NCBI GenBank assembly: GCA_963797485.1
Contig: CAWCPF010000001.1
Span: forward strand, 256,784-320,783
From: CAWAND01 sp963797485
Lineage (GTDB): Bacteria > Chloroflexota > Anaerolineae > Anaerolineales > E44-bin32
DNA: 64,000 nucleotides
Direction: 5' to 3'
Below are positions 28,339 through 38,222 of the stretch, in pieces. The translations under genes and the position numbers were made by a program. Every line of letters starts with the position of its first letter. The first letter of the stretch is position 1. The notes under the pieces are model-generated. The model saw only the letters and a program-made list of their open reading frames with translations, did no database searches and was not told where the DNA came from.

Positions 28339-29978
28339 GGCAGCCTGCCCCCGGGTGCCAGATCGGCGGCGCTCATCCTGACCGGACGGGTGAGGTCGTA
28401 GAAGACATGGTAGGGGCCAATCCAGGCCTCCTCATAGCCAACCCCCTGCTCACTCAAGGCTTCCGCCAACGCCTCGTCCAGGGCCGGGTGCTGGGTCGTG
28501 ATATAGGCCAATCGATGGCTGGCGTCGACGATGTCATCGTACGGCGGATAGCGGTCATCGCGGGAAGTGTAGCGAAAATCCGGATGATAGGGCAGCCTCG
28601 GGATGTAGATCAACCGCTCCTGAGACGCAAATGCCAGTGGGTAGGCCACCCAATAGTTGGTCAATCCGGCCGTCTCCGAATGCGCAACCAGAAAATCCAC
28701 CAGGTCAGGCAAGTAGCTCGAGTCCACTTGGGCTACCGGATCGAACTGCGTGGTGATGCCGGGCGGACGGGTAAGCGCCGTTTGGGCCGTGCTGAGCAAG
28801 TTGTAGGCCAGCACCACCCCGACAGCCGCCCACGCCAACCGGCGTCCCCTCCGGTTGGCCAGCCATACCGCGGCCGCGCCGGCGAACACCGACATGATCA
28901 CCCACACGGGCAGGAAGTAGCGCCCACTGGGGTCTGCCCCAAATGGCGTGAGCACGAAGCCGGCCAGCAGCCATCCCCCCGTCCCGGCCAGCAGCCATGC
29001 GCCGGCGGGCTCGACGCCCAGGTCATGGCGGCGCAGAACCAACCAGCCGAGCACGCCGAGCCAGAACACCAGGACCAGCGGCGCCAGGGGCCATGCCAGG
29101 ACCTGGATCGACCACGGCGCGCGCAGGCCCATCATCACCGTCGGGCCAAACAGCGCCAGGTTGGCAAGGTGCGAAGCCCACGACGCCAACCAACCCTGGG
29201 GAGAAGCGCCGGCGATGGCCGATCCGGCCAGCTCAGAAACCAGCGCCGGGAGGCCGTGGACTACGGCCCAGCCCCACCAGGGCGAGGCGCCGATGACGGC
29301 GCCGGCCATGGCGGCGGCGCCACAGGTAAGGCGCCCGCGGCGTTGCGGCGTCCGCCACCAGGCGATGGCGACTACCGGGGCCGAGGCCAGGCTGTAGATC
29401 AGGGTGAGTCCAAAAACCCACAGCCCCAGACCCGCCAGGCCGCCCCAGGCTAAGAAAAGCCATGGCCTGGATGGGCCGCGGCGCAGGGCCAGAGCGGCCA
29501 GCAGCAACAGATTGCCGATCAGCAGAGCTTCCCCGTAATCACCGATAGAGACGGTGGTGTAGAGCGAGACGCACACGGTGGGGATGGCCATCAACAACCC
29601 GGCGATGGTCGAAGCCGAGCGGGATGCGGTGATGTTCCATGCCAGACCATAGGTTGTGAGGATCGTCAGGAGATACAGCAGGGCTTGGACGGCGCGCATG
29701 ACCCAAACCTGAGTCCCGGCGACGGCGAAACCGAGGGCGATCAACCAGGCATCCAGGCTGCCCATGTAGGCCTGGCCATAGAAGAACACCGGGCGTTCCC
29801 CCTGAAGGATGTGCCGCCCCATGAGCCCGACTATGGCCTCGTCCGAATTAAAGGGGACGGCGCCTGAGGCCATCAAGCCGGCCTTGAGAAGGGCGGCAAT
29901 GACCAACGCCGCGAGCAGACCGGCGTGCCGTCGAACCAAGGATCCCCCCGGACCTGCCGGGGCGGGCTGGCGCGTCAA
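28335..29978 (-). CDS. Polytopic GT-C-like (GT39/ArnT-type) membrane protein, F
   Basis: A 547-residue protein with about twelve helices. The first loop PFNSDEAIVGLMGRHILQG followed by FFYGQAYMGSLDAW matches the first outer loop of the PMT_2/GT39 group. A second cytoplasmic pattern, WWRTPQRRGR, separates helices. The C-terminal region (IPRLPYHPDFRYTSRDDRYP) is outside. Start is TTG 29978; TTG 29939 is another option. Coupled by a 4-base overlap to the gene ending at 26872. Confidence 0.74.
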   Translation of the reverse strand: MTRQPAPAGPGGSLVRRHAGLLAALVIAALLKAGLMASGAVPFNSDEAIVGLMGRHILQGERPVFFYGQAYMGSLDAWLIALGFAVAGTQVWVMRAVQALLYLLTILTTYGLAWNITASRSASTIAGLLMAIPTVCVSLYTTVSIGDYGEALLIGNLLLLAALALRRGPSRPWLFLAWGGLAGLGLWVFGLTLIYSLASAPVVAIAWWRTPQRRGRLTCGAAAMAGAVIGASPWWGWAVVHGLPALVSELAGSAIAGASPQGWLASWASHLANLALFGPTVMMGLRAPWSIQVLAWPLAPLVLVFWLGVLGWLVLRRHDLGVEPAGAWLLAGTGGWLLAGFVLTPFGADPSGRYFLPVWVIMSVFAGAAAVWLANRRGRRLAWAAVGVVLAYNLLSTAQTALTRPPGITTQFDPVAQVDSSYLPDLVDFLVAHSETAGLTNYWVAYPLAFASQERLIYIPRLPYHPDFRYTSRDDRYPPYDDIVDASHRLAYITTQHPALDEALAEALSEQGVGYEEAWIGPYHVFYDLTRPVRMSAADLAPGGRLP

Positions 29979-30019
29979 CCTGGGGCCTGGACGGCGGCGA
30001 CGCGGGCGCGCCGGGTCAT

Positions 30020-30028
30020 TGCTATAAT
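30020..30028 (+). promoter_or_regulatory. Extended -10 promoter giving a near-leaderless transcript
   Basis: TG-C-TATAAT (30020-30028). The ATG at 30036 is only 7 bases after the -10, so the transcript would begin at or next to the start codon. Confidence 0.6.
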
Positions 30029-30035
30029 CCCCCCC

Positions 30036-31553
30036 ATGCCCCGCTGGCGGAACTCATGGTCGGCCGTGCTCATTTGCGCTTTGGCCCTGGCGGCTCGCCT
30101 CATCCCCGGTCCTCGAACCATCGATGACGCCTACATCACCTTCCGCTACGCGCAAAACCTGGTCTCCGGTCATGGGTTGGTTTACAACCTCGGCGAGCAC
30201 GTCCTCGGGACCACCACCCCGCTCTACAGCCTGCTGATGGCGCTGCTATCCCTGCCGCTGGGCGGCTCGGCGGCGCCGTTCCCGGCCCTTGCATGGGTGT
30301 TCAATGCCAGCCTCGACGCGTTGGCCTGCTGGCTTCTCATTCGACTGGGCGAGCAACTCGGCTGGCCCCGGGCCGGTCTGTTCACGGCGCTCATCTGGGC
30401 GGTGGCCCCCTGGTCGGTCACGTTCGCCATCGGGGGCATGGAAACCAGCCTGGTCGTGACTCTTCTTCTGGCGACATTCTACTTCTACTACACGCAGCGC
30501 CCAACCGCCGGCGCGGCCTGCGCGGCCCTCAGCCTGCTCACGCGACCCGACGCCGTGCTGTTCCTGGCCCCGCTGGGCATCGAACGGCTGCGGCAGCTTC
30601 GGTTGCCCATATCCGGCCGGGCTGTCCCCAGTTGGGCCTGGAAAGAGGTCGCGGCGCTGCTTGCCCCGCTCGGTCTATGGGGGATCATCGCCTGGCTGTA
30701 TTATGGCCAGCCCCTCCCAAACTCGATTGCCGCCAAGCTGGCCGCCTACCGGCTGCCCCCCAACGCGGCCTTCATCCGGTTCTTGCAGCATTTCGCCACC
30801 CCCTTCCTCGGCCAAGACACGCTTGGGAACACGTGGATCGCCATCGGCCTGGTCCTGTTTCCGGCCCTGTTTGTCCTTGGCGCGCTGATGGCCGTGCGCC
30901 GGTTCCCGCCGTCCTGGCCGATCTTCATGGCGCCTTGGCTGTATCTGGCGGTTTTTTCGCTTGCCAATCCGCTGATCTTCCGCTGGTACCTCACCCCTCC
31001 CCTGCCTTTCTACTTCCTGGGCATTGTGCTCGGGTTTGAGCGCCTGGGGGCCGACTTGCGCACACGGTGGGTGCCGATCGGCCTGGCCACAGCCGCCGCG
31101 GCCCTGACCCTCACCGGATGGGTGATCCACCCATCCCAGGGCCCCGATCGACCGGCGCCGGATATGGCGTACACCGGGCTGGAGGAGCTGTACGAACGTG
31201 TGGGGAAAGAGCTGGCCGCCAGCGTGTTGCCCGGGCAGACGATCGCCGCCGGGGACATCGGCGCCCTGGGCTACACAACCGGGGCGCGCATGCTCGACAC
31301 GCTGGGGCTGATTTCGCCCCAGAGCCTCCCCTACTACCCCCTCGATCCTTCTTTGTATGTGATCAACTATGCCATCCCCCCCAAGCTGATTTCGGACCTC
31401 CGGCCGGACTACGTTGTCTTGCTCGAGGTGTACGGGCGGCAGGGACTGCTGCGAGACGAGGATTTTGTGCGCGCCTACCGCCTGGTGGAGACCATCCCTA
31501 CCGACATTTACGGAAGCCACGGGCTCTTCGTCTTTGCTCTGGCAAACAAGTGA
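30036..31553 (+). CDS. Polytopic GT-C-like glycosyltransferase, G (paralogue of A)
   Basis: A 505-residue protein from ATG 30036 (MPRWRNSWSAVLICALALAA), chosen over an upstream in-frame start because a promoter lies between them. The first loop GPRTIDDAYITFRYAQNLV has the Asp pair. Residues 60-400 hold about nine helices. The C-terminal AAGDIGALGYTTGARMLD matches the protein at 18394-19836. It overlaps the next gene by 4 bases (GTGA). Confidence 0.76.
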   Translation: MPRWRNSWSAVLICALALAARLIPGPRTIDDAYITFRYAQNLVSGHGLVYNLGEHVLGTTTPLYSLLMALLSLPLGGSAAPFPALAWVFNASLDALACWLLIRLGEQLGWPRAGLFTALIWAVAPWSVTFAIGGMETSLVVTLLLATFYFYYTQRPTAGAACAALSLLTRPDAVLFLAPLGIERLRQLRLPISGRAVPSWAWKEVAALLAPLGLWGIIAWLYYGQPLPNSIAAKLAAYRLPPNAAFIRFLQHFATPFLGQDTLGNTWIAIGLVLFPALFVLGALMAVRRFPPSWPIFMAPWLYLAVFSLANPLIFRWYLTPPLPFYFLGIVLGFERLGADLRTRWVPIGLATAAAALTLTGWVIHPSQGPDRPAPDMAYTGLEELYERVGKELAASVLPGQTIAAGDIGALGYTTGARMLDTLGLISPQSLPYYPLDPSLYVINYAIPPKLISDLRPDYVVLLEVYGRQGLLRDEDFVRAYRLVETIPTDIYGSHGLFVFALANK

Positions 31554-32855
31554 AAAACTTCACAAACCCAGGCATGGCCGCCGGTGTGGTGATCCTGATC
31601 CTGACCGCCTATCAACTCGCCACCTTGCCAGGGGTCCCGTTCCACCCGGATGAAAGTTCGCTGTTGTATCAGAGCGCCGATCTGGAGACCTGGCTGACCC
31701 ATCCCCTGGACCTTGCCTGGAGGCCGGGGGGCATGCCGGACGACCCTCGCAACTACCGGGCGCTGAACGCCCCGTTGGCCAAATATGTGCTCGGCTTTGG
31801 CCGGCGTGCAGCCGGCTTTGGACCCGAGGCCGTTTCAGTCGACTGGGACTGGAGCAAGACCTGGGACGAGAATGACGCCGCCGGCGCCCTGCCCCCCGAC
31901 CGGCTGTTGCTCGCAGGTCGGTGGGCCAGCACACTCATGATTCCGCTCTCCCTGATCTTCATCTATCTGACGGGGGTAGAGATCGGCGGCGCCGGCGTCG
32001 GCTTGCTGGCTGTGCTCGTGGTCGGGACCCAGCCTCTGGTGTTGCTGCATGCCGCGCCGGGCGATGGCCGAAGGCGCGCTGCTGTTCGGAATGTCCTTTG
32101 CAGTTTGGGGCGTGGCCAGTCTGGGGAAGCGTCCCTGGGCGGCGGGCGCGGGATCGGCCCTGGCCGTGGCTGCCAAGCAATCGGCTGCCCCGCTGGCGCT
32201 GACGGGCCTGGCTGCCAGCTTGTGGCCCGAAGCCCAGGGCGATCGGCGGCCGCGCATGGGCCATGGGCTTGCATTCGTGGCCGCGGCCGCGCTGGTCAGC
32301 CTGGCGCTCCAACCGTTCTTCTGGCTGCACCCGCTGGGCGCGGCCGAGGAGGCGCTGCGGGCGCGTCAGGCGCTGGTCGAGGCGCAGGTGCGCGATCTGG
32401 CCCTGGTCGAGCCCGATCGTATTCTGGCTGCGCCCGGCCAGCGACTGGCGGCCATGATCGGCGAGGTGTTCATCATCCCCCCGCAGCTCTCCGAGGTCGG
32501 CAACTACCTGGCGCAGACCGCCGAAGCCGATCGGGCCTATCTCGCCGATCCGGCCCATCGGCTGTTCCGAGGCTTCGGATGGGGGGGCCTGGTGCTGGCG
32601 GCCACGCTGCTCGGCCTGGGCCTGAGCCTGCTCCCCGGCGGACGCTCACGCGGCGCCGTCGTGGGCAGCCGGTTTCTGGCCGCGGCTGGTTTGCTCGAAG
32701 CGGTCTTTTTGTTGGCTGTGAACCCGCTCCCAGTCCAACGCTACTACCTGCCGCTGATCCCGTTTGTCGGGCTGTGGGCGGCGTATGCGGTGGCGGATCT
32801 GGCCGGCCGGGTGGGAAGGTTGCGTCGCGCCGGCGCGCCGGCGCCTGCGATCTGA
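31550..32855 (+). CDS. Polytopic GT-C-like membrane protein, H (one frameshift)
   Basis: About 435 residues from GTG 31550 (VKNFTNPGMAAGVVILIL). The outer loop VPFHPDESSLLYQSADLETW has the acidic D-E pair. The frame changes near 32052; the joined text reads LLHAA-RRAMAEGALLFGMSF, and the R-R-A-M-x-E-x motif is common in PMT-type glycosyltransferases. Then follow six more helices and a final NPLPVQRYYLPLIPFVGLWA, another PMT_2 signature. Translationally coupled to the preceding gene. Confidence 0.72.
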
Positions 32856-32923
32856 TCCCCGCCATCCAGACGCGCCGAATTCCGCCAGCCATGGGCCGGC
32901 CGCCGTCGAGAAGACAGACGTTG

Positions 32924-34195
32924 TCAGTCGCGCAGGTAGTCGGCCAGCTTACGCCGCCGGCTAGGGTGTCGGAGCCGGCTCAGCGCTTGAGCCTCGATCT
33001 GTCGGACGCGCTCGCGGGTCACGCCCATCTTGCGCCCCACCTCTTCGAGGGTGTAGCTTTGGCCGTCGAGCAGGCCGTAGCGCAGCTGCAAGATGCGCGC
33101 TTCACGGGGTGGGAGATCAAACAGGACCTCCTCCACATGCTGGCGCAGCAGTGAATGGGTCACTGTCTCGGCCGGGGCCGGGCTCTCGCGGTCCTCGACG
33201 AAATCCGCCAGGACCGAATCCTCGTCCTCGTCCATCGGCGTCTCGAGCGACACCGGACGGCGTGAGACCTGGATCATGGTCTCAACTTTCTTCAACGGCA
33301 CCTCGAGCTCGACCGCCATCTCGTCCAGGGTGGGCTCCCGGCCCAGCCGCTGTGTCAGACGGTGGGTTGTGCGCAGCAGCTTGTTGATCTGGTCGCCCAT
33401 GTGAACCGGGACCCGGATGGTGCGCCCCTGGTCGGCGATGGCGCGAGTGACCGCCTGGCGGATCCACCAGGTGGCGTAGGTCGAGAACTTGTGTCCGCGC
33501 TGGTATTCAAACTTCTTGGTGGCGCGGATCAATCCGATGTTGCCCTCCTGGATCAAGTCAAGGAAGGGCACACCGCGCCCCATGTAGCGTTTGGCCACAC
33601 TGACCACCAGGCGCGAGTTGGCCGTGATCAGATGCTCGCGCGCCGCCCAGCCGTCCTCGACCATCTCCTGAAGTTTGGATTGCATGGGGTGCGGCGGGGA
33701 GACGCTGGCCATCTTGACCCGCGCCATGCGGCCGCGTTCGATGCGCTTGGCCAGATCGACTTCCTCTTTAGCCGTCAGCAGCGGCACCCTGCCGACTTCC
33801 TTCAGATAAAGGCCGACGCTGTCATCGATGTCCAGGCTGGCGAGTTCGACCGGCCCTTCCGGTTCATCCGACGACTCTCTGGACGCCATATCATCGTCCG
33901 AGGCGTCTTCCCCGGCCTCCATCACCGTGACGCCGGCCGCCGTCAAGGCCGCGAACAGTTCGTCCACCAGGTCGATATCTTCTTCGGCCTCGGGGAGCAC
34001 CCTGGCGATATCGTCATACGTCAGGTAGCCATGCTCACGGCCATAGTCGACCAGCTTGCGGATCGCCCCCTCCTGCAGCTCCGCCCCGCCGTCGGGCGTT
34101 TCCTGGATCGGCAATCCAAAGCTCAACTGGGTCGGCGCGAGGGTTTCCGACTTGCCTTGAATCGGTGCGGCAGTTCGTCTGCGTTTGGTTTTCAT
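32924..34195 (-). CDS. rpoD: Primary RNA polymerase sigma factor RpoD/SigA
   Basis: Housekeeping sigma factor of 423 residues. A region 1.1-like block (IRKLVDYGREHGYLTYDDIA) lies near residue 45, region 1.2 at DDSVGLYLKEVGRVPLL, region 2 with FLDLIQEGNIGLIRATKKFE and FSTYATWWIRQAVTRAIA, region 3 (GREPTLDEMAVELEVPLKKV) and region 4 with the helix-turn-helix YTLEEVGRKMGVTRERVRQI. Region 2.4/3.0 IADQGRTIRVPVHM is typical of group 1. It ends 68 bases from the convergent membrane protein gene. Being essential and unbroken, it shows the sequence is not uniformly damaged. Confidence 0.96.
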   Translation of the reverse strand: MKTKRRRTAAPIQGKSETLAPTQLSFGLPIQETPDGGAELQEGAIRKLVDYGREHGYLTYDDIARVLPEAEEDIDLVDELFAALTAAGVTVMEAGEDASDDDMASRESSDEPEGPVELASLDIDDSVGLYLKEVGRVPLLTAKEEVDLAKRIERGRMARVKMASVSPPHPMQSKLQEMVEDGWAAREHLITANSRLVVSVAKRYMGRGVPFLDLIQEGNIGLIRATKKFEYQRGHKFSTYATWWIRQAVTRAIADQGRTIRVPVHMGDQINKLLRTTHRLTQRLGREPTLDEMAVELEVPLKKVETMIQVSRRPVSLETPMDEDEDSVLADFVEDRESPAPAETVTHSLLRQHVEEVLFDLPPREARILQLRYGLLDGQSYTLEEVGRKMGVTRERVRQIEAQALSRLRHPSRRRKLADYLRD

Positions 34196-34202
34196 CGTGT
34201 CC

Positions 34203-34231
34203 AGAATACTGAAAATCAGCCCTCAATGCAA
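34203..34231 (-). promoter_or_regulatory. Near-consensus promoter of rpoD, leaderless spacing
   Basis: On the minus strand TTGCAT (34226-34231), a 17-base spacer and TATTCT (34203-34208), with only 7 bases to the rpoD ATG at 34195. The predicted transcript starts at the start codon. Confidence 0.6.
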
Positions 34232-34264
34232 CGGGCGCCCAACCCATGACCCCATGACGGAGGT

Positions 34265-34282
34265 AACCGGTATAATCCGGTT
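34265..34282. repeat. Inverted repeat AACCGG around TATAAT
   Basis: AACCGG-TATAAT-CCGGTT is a perfect 6-bp dyad enclosing a -10-like hexamer. It lies 13 bases beyond the DUF4340 gene's stop and 34 bases before the rpoD -35. It could be an operator or a small hairpin; no plus-strand gene follows. Confidence 0.4.
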
Positions 34283-34294
34283 TGCTCCCTGGCT

Positions 34295-34931
34295 TCAGGG
34301 CGTCGGGGAAGGCGTTGGCGGCTCAGTTGGAGAAGGCGGCGTCGATGAAGGGGCGACGGCCTCGGTGGCCGACTTTGGAAGGAGACGGCGCGGCGGTTGA
34401 CAGCGGCGGCTCATCCGTCAGGCCGGTGACGGAGCCGAGGCTGTAGCTGCTGACGAAGTAAACCGTGTCGGCCTCCGGACGTTTGACGTACACCACCCCA
34501 CCGGTGGGCGAGGTCTGGCCCACCAGAAGACCAAGCTGGCTGCCATCGTTCATACCCAGCGTGATTCGCCAGCCGGGATTATCCAGCCCGTAGGCTGCCA
34601 GATCGGCTCCCGAGACGCTGTCGCTGGGGATCAGGCTGACCAGGCTGTCGGCGGCGATCTCAAGCCGGCCCACATCGGCCGAGCCCGCGGGCTGATCCAG
34701 CGCCCAACCAGCCGTCTGGTCCCGGTGCGCTTCGACCACGGTCCCGGTCTCGAGCGCCTCTATCTTAAGCGAATGGATATCTTCAGGAGCCACCGACCAC
34801 AAAGGGGCCGGCGTGGCCGTGGCGTCAGCCGGGGGGCCGGCCTCCGGGCGCGCCTGAGTCCACCACATCAGGGCCAAGAGCGAAACAGCAAAGATCCCCA
34901 GGACGATCCACGTGCTCCGACGGATCATCAA
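34295..34931 (-). CDS. DUF4340 domain protein, auxiliary to GldG-type ABC transporter (one frameshift)
   Basis: A membrane-anchored protein of about 210 residues: one N-terminal helix (STWIVLGIFAVSLLALMWW), a Pro/Ala/Thr linker and a DUF4340 beta-rich outer domain (DIHSLKIEALETGTVVEAHR, GWRITLGMNDGSQLGLLVG, VYFVSSYSLGSVTGL). DUF4340 proteins are regularly found with GldG-family ABC transporters. Near 34375 the frame changes; in the new frame the protein ends with a Thr/Pro/Ser tail (TEAVAPSSTPPSPTEPPT) and a stop at 34295, which fits the tails of other proteins here. Last gene of the operon. Confidence 0.82.
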
Positions 34932-34942
34932 AGGTTAGGTCC

Positions 34943-36501
34943 TCAACCGCGGCGGCGGCGCTGCCACCACACCCCCACCCCCAGGGCGAGGACGCCTCCC
35001 GGCAGCAGCACGATCGTCAACAGGAACACCAGTCCGAGGGTCTCCACCGACGGCGGGGCGACGAATTTGGAGGTCGATTGTTTGGGCGTCAGATCGATCA
35101 GGGTGTCCTGTTTGGCCGCCCAGTCGATGCTGTTGACCAGCATGTCGCCGTCGGCGTAATTGAAGTAGTAGGCATTGTCGGCGAACTCCGAATCACCGAA
35201 GACTACGATGCGCGCCCCGGTCGCCGAATTGACCCCCACCACGCCGACCGGCAGTGGACCCGGGAAGTCGGCGCCCTCGTCGTACTGGGCCTGGTCGGAG
35301 TCGATCACCTTTTGGATATCGGTTTCGCCCCACGACGCCTGGCTCGAGTTAACCAGCACCGTTACGCTCCGGCTGGCATTCTCGGCGGTGCCCACCGACA
35401 GGCTGCGGGCCGTGGGGTAGACCGTGGTTTGGCCCTGCAGCCGCTGCGTGATGGGATGATCCGCGTAGCTCGAGGCCAGGCCGGCCAGGGGCAGAGCCGA
35501 ACTGAAATCCACCACCAGATCGTCCTGCAGGTCGATGCCCCACGCTTGGACCAGGTCGGCCGCCAGCGGATCGCTGCCCGGCTTAATCTGCGACGTGAGA
35601 CTGGGCTCATATAGGACCACCAGCGATCCACCCTTTGCCTGGTAATCGTCGAGCATCTTGACCTCGTCGACGGAAAGCGGCAGCTGCGGGCCAGCAATGA
35701 TGACCGCGTTGGCGTCCTCCGGCACCTGGGCCAGGCTGAGCAGGTTGAGCGCGCTGACGGTGTAGTTCTTGGCTTGCAGCGACGCCTCAAGTTGGCTGTA
35801 GCCCGTATCGTCGGCCAACGTGACGTCGTGCTCGCCATGACCGGTCAAGAAGTAGAGAGTGCGCGTCCCCGGGTTCGAAACCCGCACCAGAGCCGAGGTG
35901 AGTTCCTGCTCATTGACCGGCTGCACCACCGTGGTCTGGTCGGCCATGACCACCACAATGCTGCCGTCCTTGGTGACGCCATACTGTCGGGCCGCGGCGG
36001 GATTCTGGTTGGGGTCAATGAACTCAAAGGAGAGATTGCCCTGGCTATGGGCCTGATACTGCTCGAGGAGCGGGCGGATCGAGTCCCGCGAACCGGACAG
36101 ATTGGGCGTGTAGAAACCCCTAAGCTGGACCGGCTGCGAGAGCTGCTCGAGAAGTTCTTGATGGTCTCGGGGGCCAGGCTGTACTGCTGGTCCTCGGTGA
36201 AATCCCAGCTTTTGGGATTCTGAGTTACGAGATAGTTGACCACGACGGCGATGCCGATGACCGCCAGGCTGAGCAAGAGCGCGTTGCTCCCGTAGCGCGC
36301 CTGCCGGCCGGAAAGCCAGCCGCGAACCCGCGCCGGATCGAGCAGCACACCGGCCGCCAGGCCGAGGACGAACAAACCCAATCCGACTTGAAAGACCACA
36401 TCGGTCTGGCGCGTGAGGATGTAGCGTACGGCGTCGGCCATCAGGATCACCAGGCCGGCGAGAAAGGCGTAGGTCGACAGCTTCGGCCGATCGAAGCTCA
36501 T
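34943..36501 (-). CDS. gldG: GldG-family ABC auxiliary protein (one frameshift)
   Basis: Auxiliary subunit of an ABC-2 type exporter like the gliding-linked Gld system. About 519 residues from ATG 36501 (MSFDRPKLSTYAFLAGLVIL). Three helices in residues 1-100 are followed by the ABC_transp_aux domain: DFTEDQQYSLAPETIKNF, then after a missing base near 36155 LEQLSQPVQLRGFYTP, and later TLYFLTGHGEHDVTL and ANAVIIAGPQLPLSVDEV. A C-terminal helix (LVFLLTIVLLPGGVLALGVG) anchors it. Start overlaps the permease stop (ATGA). The gliding role is not implied; many non-gliding bacteria have these genes. Confidence 0.86.
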
Positions 36502-37229
36502 CCCCATCTCCTGGCCTGGATGACCTGGGCGCCGAGGAACAGGGCCACGACGGTCACGCTGAGGTAATACGTGACATCGGTGAGCTGCAGCACGCCAAGG
36601 TAAAGATTGTTGTAGAAGTGATCGACCATGCCCAGGTAGCCTGCCACTTCGCTCACCAGCCCGCTTCCGCTCCCCAACGCGCCGATGACCCACAGCCCGA
36701 GCAGCGCGCCTTCGGTCCCCAGAAAGGCCACAAAGGGGTTGGTGAACACGCCCGACACCAGCGTGCCGATTCCCAACATGGCGCTTAGGAGCAGCCCCAG
36801 CCCCAGGTACGCGGTGACCAGCACGCCCTGGTCGATCCCGGGTTGGGTCATGCGTTCCATGATCCAGGGGTAGATCCATGTCGGGAGCACAATCACCAGC
36901 ATGAAACCCAGCGCCCCCAGCCACTTCCCGACCACCAGCTCGGCGTCTCGGACGGGCGCCGTCAGCAGCAGCTCGAGCGTCCCCATCCGTTGTTCATCGG
37001 CCAGCAGGCGCATGGTCAGAAGCGGCGTGATAAACACCAGGATCGTGATCATCGGCCCCATGACAATTCGGCCGTCGGGGGTGATCTGGCCCGTCTGTAG
37101 ACCGAAGTTGATGTTCACATAGAAGAGGAAACCGAGGATTAGATACAGCATTGCCGCCAGGGCATAGGCCAGGGGGGAGGTGAAATACTGCTTGAATTCC
37201 TTGGAAGCGATGACCCACACGTTGTGCAT
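36498..37229 (-). CDS. gldF: ABC-2 type permease (GldF-like)
   Basis: Six-helix permease of 243 residues from ATG 37229 (MHNVWVIASKEFKQYFTSPL); an upstream in-frame start would overlap the ATPase gene. Motifs FKQYFTSPLAYALAAMLYL and EQRMGTLELLLTAPVRDAEL are typical of GldF/ABC-2 permeases. It sits between the ATPase and GldG, with 4-base overlap to the latter, so the three make one complex. Confidence 0.9.
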   Translation of the reverse strand: MHNVWVIASKEFKQYFTSPLAYALAAMLYLILGFLFYVNINFGLQTGQITPDGRIVMGPMITILVFITPLLTMRLLADEQRMGTLELLLTAPVRDAELVVGKWLGALGFMLVIVLPTWIYPWIMERMTQPGIDQGVLVTAYLGLGLLLSAMLGIGTLVSGVFTNPFVAFLGTEGALLGLWVIGALGSGSGLVSEVAGYLGMVDHFYNNLYLGVLQLTDVTYYLSVTVVALFLGAQVIQARRWG

Positions 37230-37233
37230 GAAC

Positions 37234-38178
37234 TCAGCCCTCGTCCGCGTGTCCATCCGGATGCTGCTCGCGCGTGAGCTGAAGGAAGATCTCTTCCAGA
37301 CTCACCCCGGTCGACCCCAGCTCCAGCAGATCGAAACCGGCGCCCACGAGCCGCCGGGCAATCTCCGGGCGCACGTCGCGGCCGGGTGACGTGGTGACTT
37401 CGTACAGGTTGGGCTCCGCCCCCTGGCTGACATGAGTGACGCCGGGCAGGTCCTGCAGGTTGGAGGTGACCTCCTCCAGGCTGGCCAGCGCGCGCACGAC
37501 CAGACGCTCGGCGCCCGCCATCTGGGCCTGCAGATTGCCGGGGAAGTCCTCGGCCACGATGGTGCCATTGTTGATGATCAGCACCCGGTCGCAGATTTGC
37601 TGGGCTTCGGAAAGAATGTGAGTGGACAACAGCACGGTGCGCTCTTTGCCCAGGTCCTGGATCAGCTTGCGGACCTCGATGATCTGGCCCGGATCGAGCC
37701 CGATCGTCGGTTCGTCCAGGATCAGCACTTCGGGCTGGTGCACCAGAGCCTGGCCCAGCCCGACGCGCTGGCGCATGCCTTTGGACAAGCTGCCGATCAG
37801 GCTGTCCTGGCGCTCCTCAAGGTGGATTTCCTCGAGCACATCGTCGACGCGCTCATCCAGCTCCTCGACATGCCGCAGGTTGCCCATGAAGGTCAGATAA
37901 TCCCGCACGCTCATGTCGGGATAAAGCGGCACGGTCTCGGGGAGATAGCCGATGCGCCGGCGGACCTCGAGAGACTGGTCGATGACGTCAAAACCGGCCA
38001 CGGTGGCCGTCCCCGAAGTCGGCGGCATGTAGCCGGTGAGAATACGCATGGTGGTGGTCTTGCCAGCGCCGTTGGGGCCGAGGAAGCCGAGGATCTCTCC
38101 CTGGCGGGCGTCGAAATTCAGTCCCCGGATGGCGGCCGTGGCGCCGTAGTACTTGGTCAGGTTCTTGACTTCGATCAT
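37234..38178 (-). CDS. gldA: ABC transporter ATP-binding protein (GldA-like)
   Basis: ATPase of the ABC-2 complex with 314 residues from ATG 38178 (MIEVKNLTKYYGATAAIRGL). Walker A GPNGAGKTTTMR, signature LSKGMRQRVGLGQAL, Walker B EVLILDEPTIGLDP and switch His LSTHILSEA are all present. Residues 220-314 form an extra C-terminal domain (DLPGVTHVSQGAEPNLYEV) found in this subclass. First gene of the operon; its leader holds a terminator-like hairpin. Confidence 0.93.
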   Translation of the reverse strand: MIEVKNLTKYYGATAAIRGLNFDARQGEILGFLGPNGAGKTTTMRILTGYMPPTSGTATVAGFDVIDQSLEVRRRIGYLPETVPLYPDMSVRDYLTFMGNLRHVEELDERVDDVLEEIHLEERQDSLIGSLSKGMRQRVGLGQALVHQPEVLILDEPTIGLDPGQIIEVRKLIQDLGKERTVLLSTHILSEAQQICDRVLIINNGTIVAEDFPGNLQAQMAGAERLVVRALASLEEVTSNLQDLPGVTHVSQGAEPNLYEVTTSPGRDVRPEIARRLVGAGFDLLELGSTGVSLEEIFLQLTREQHPDGHADEG

Positions 38179-38222
38179 GGCCCTCTCGCGCCGACGCGGT
38201 TTTCCCTTGGCTCGAGGCCATG

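Noticed and set aside
34271..34276. TATAAT as a promoter for a plus-strand protein gene
   Set aside because: No plus-strand gene follows; all genes from 34295 to 38178 are on the minus strand.
36498..38178. Evidence for gliding motility
   Set aside because: GldA/F/G-like ABC genes are widespread in non-gliding bacteria and no other gliding genes are in the window.
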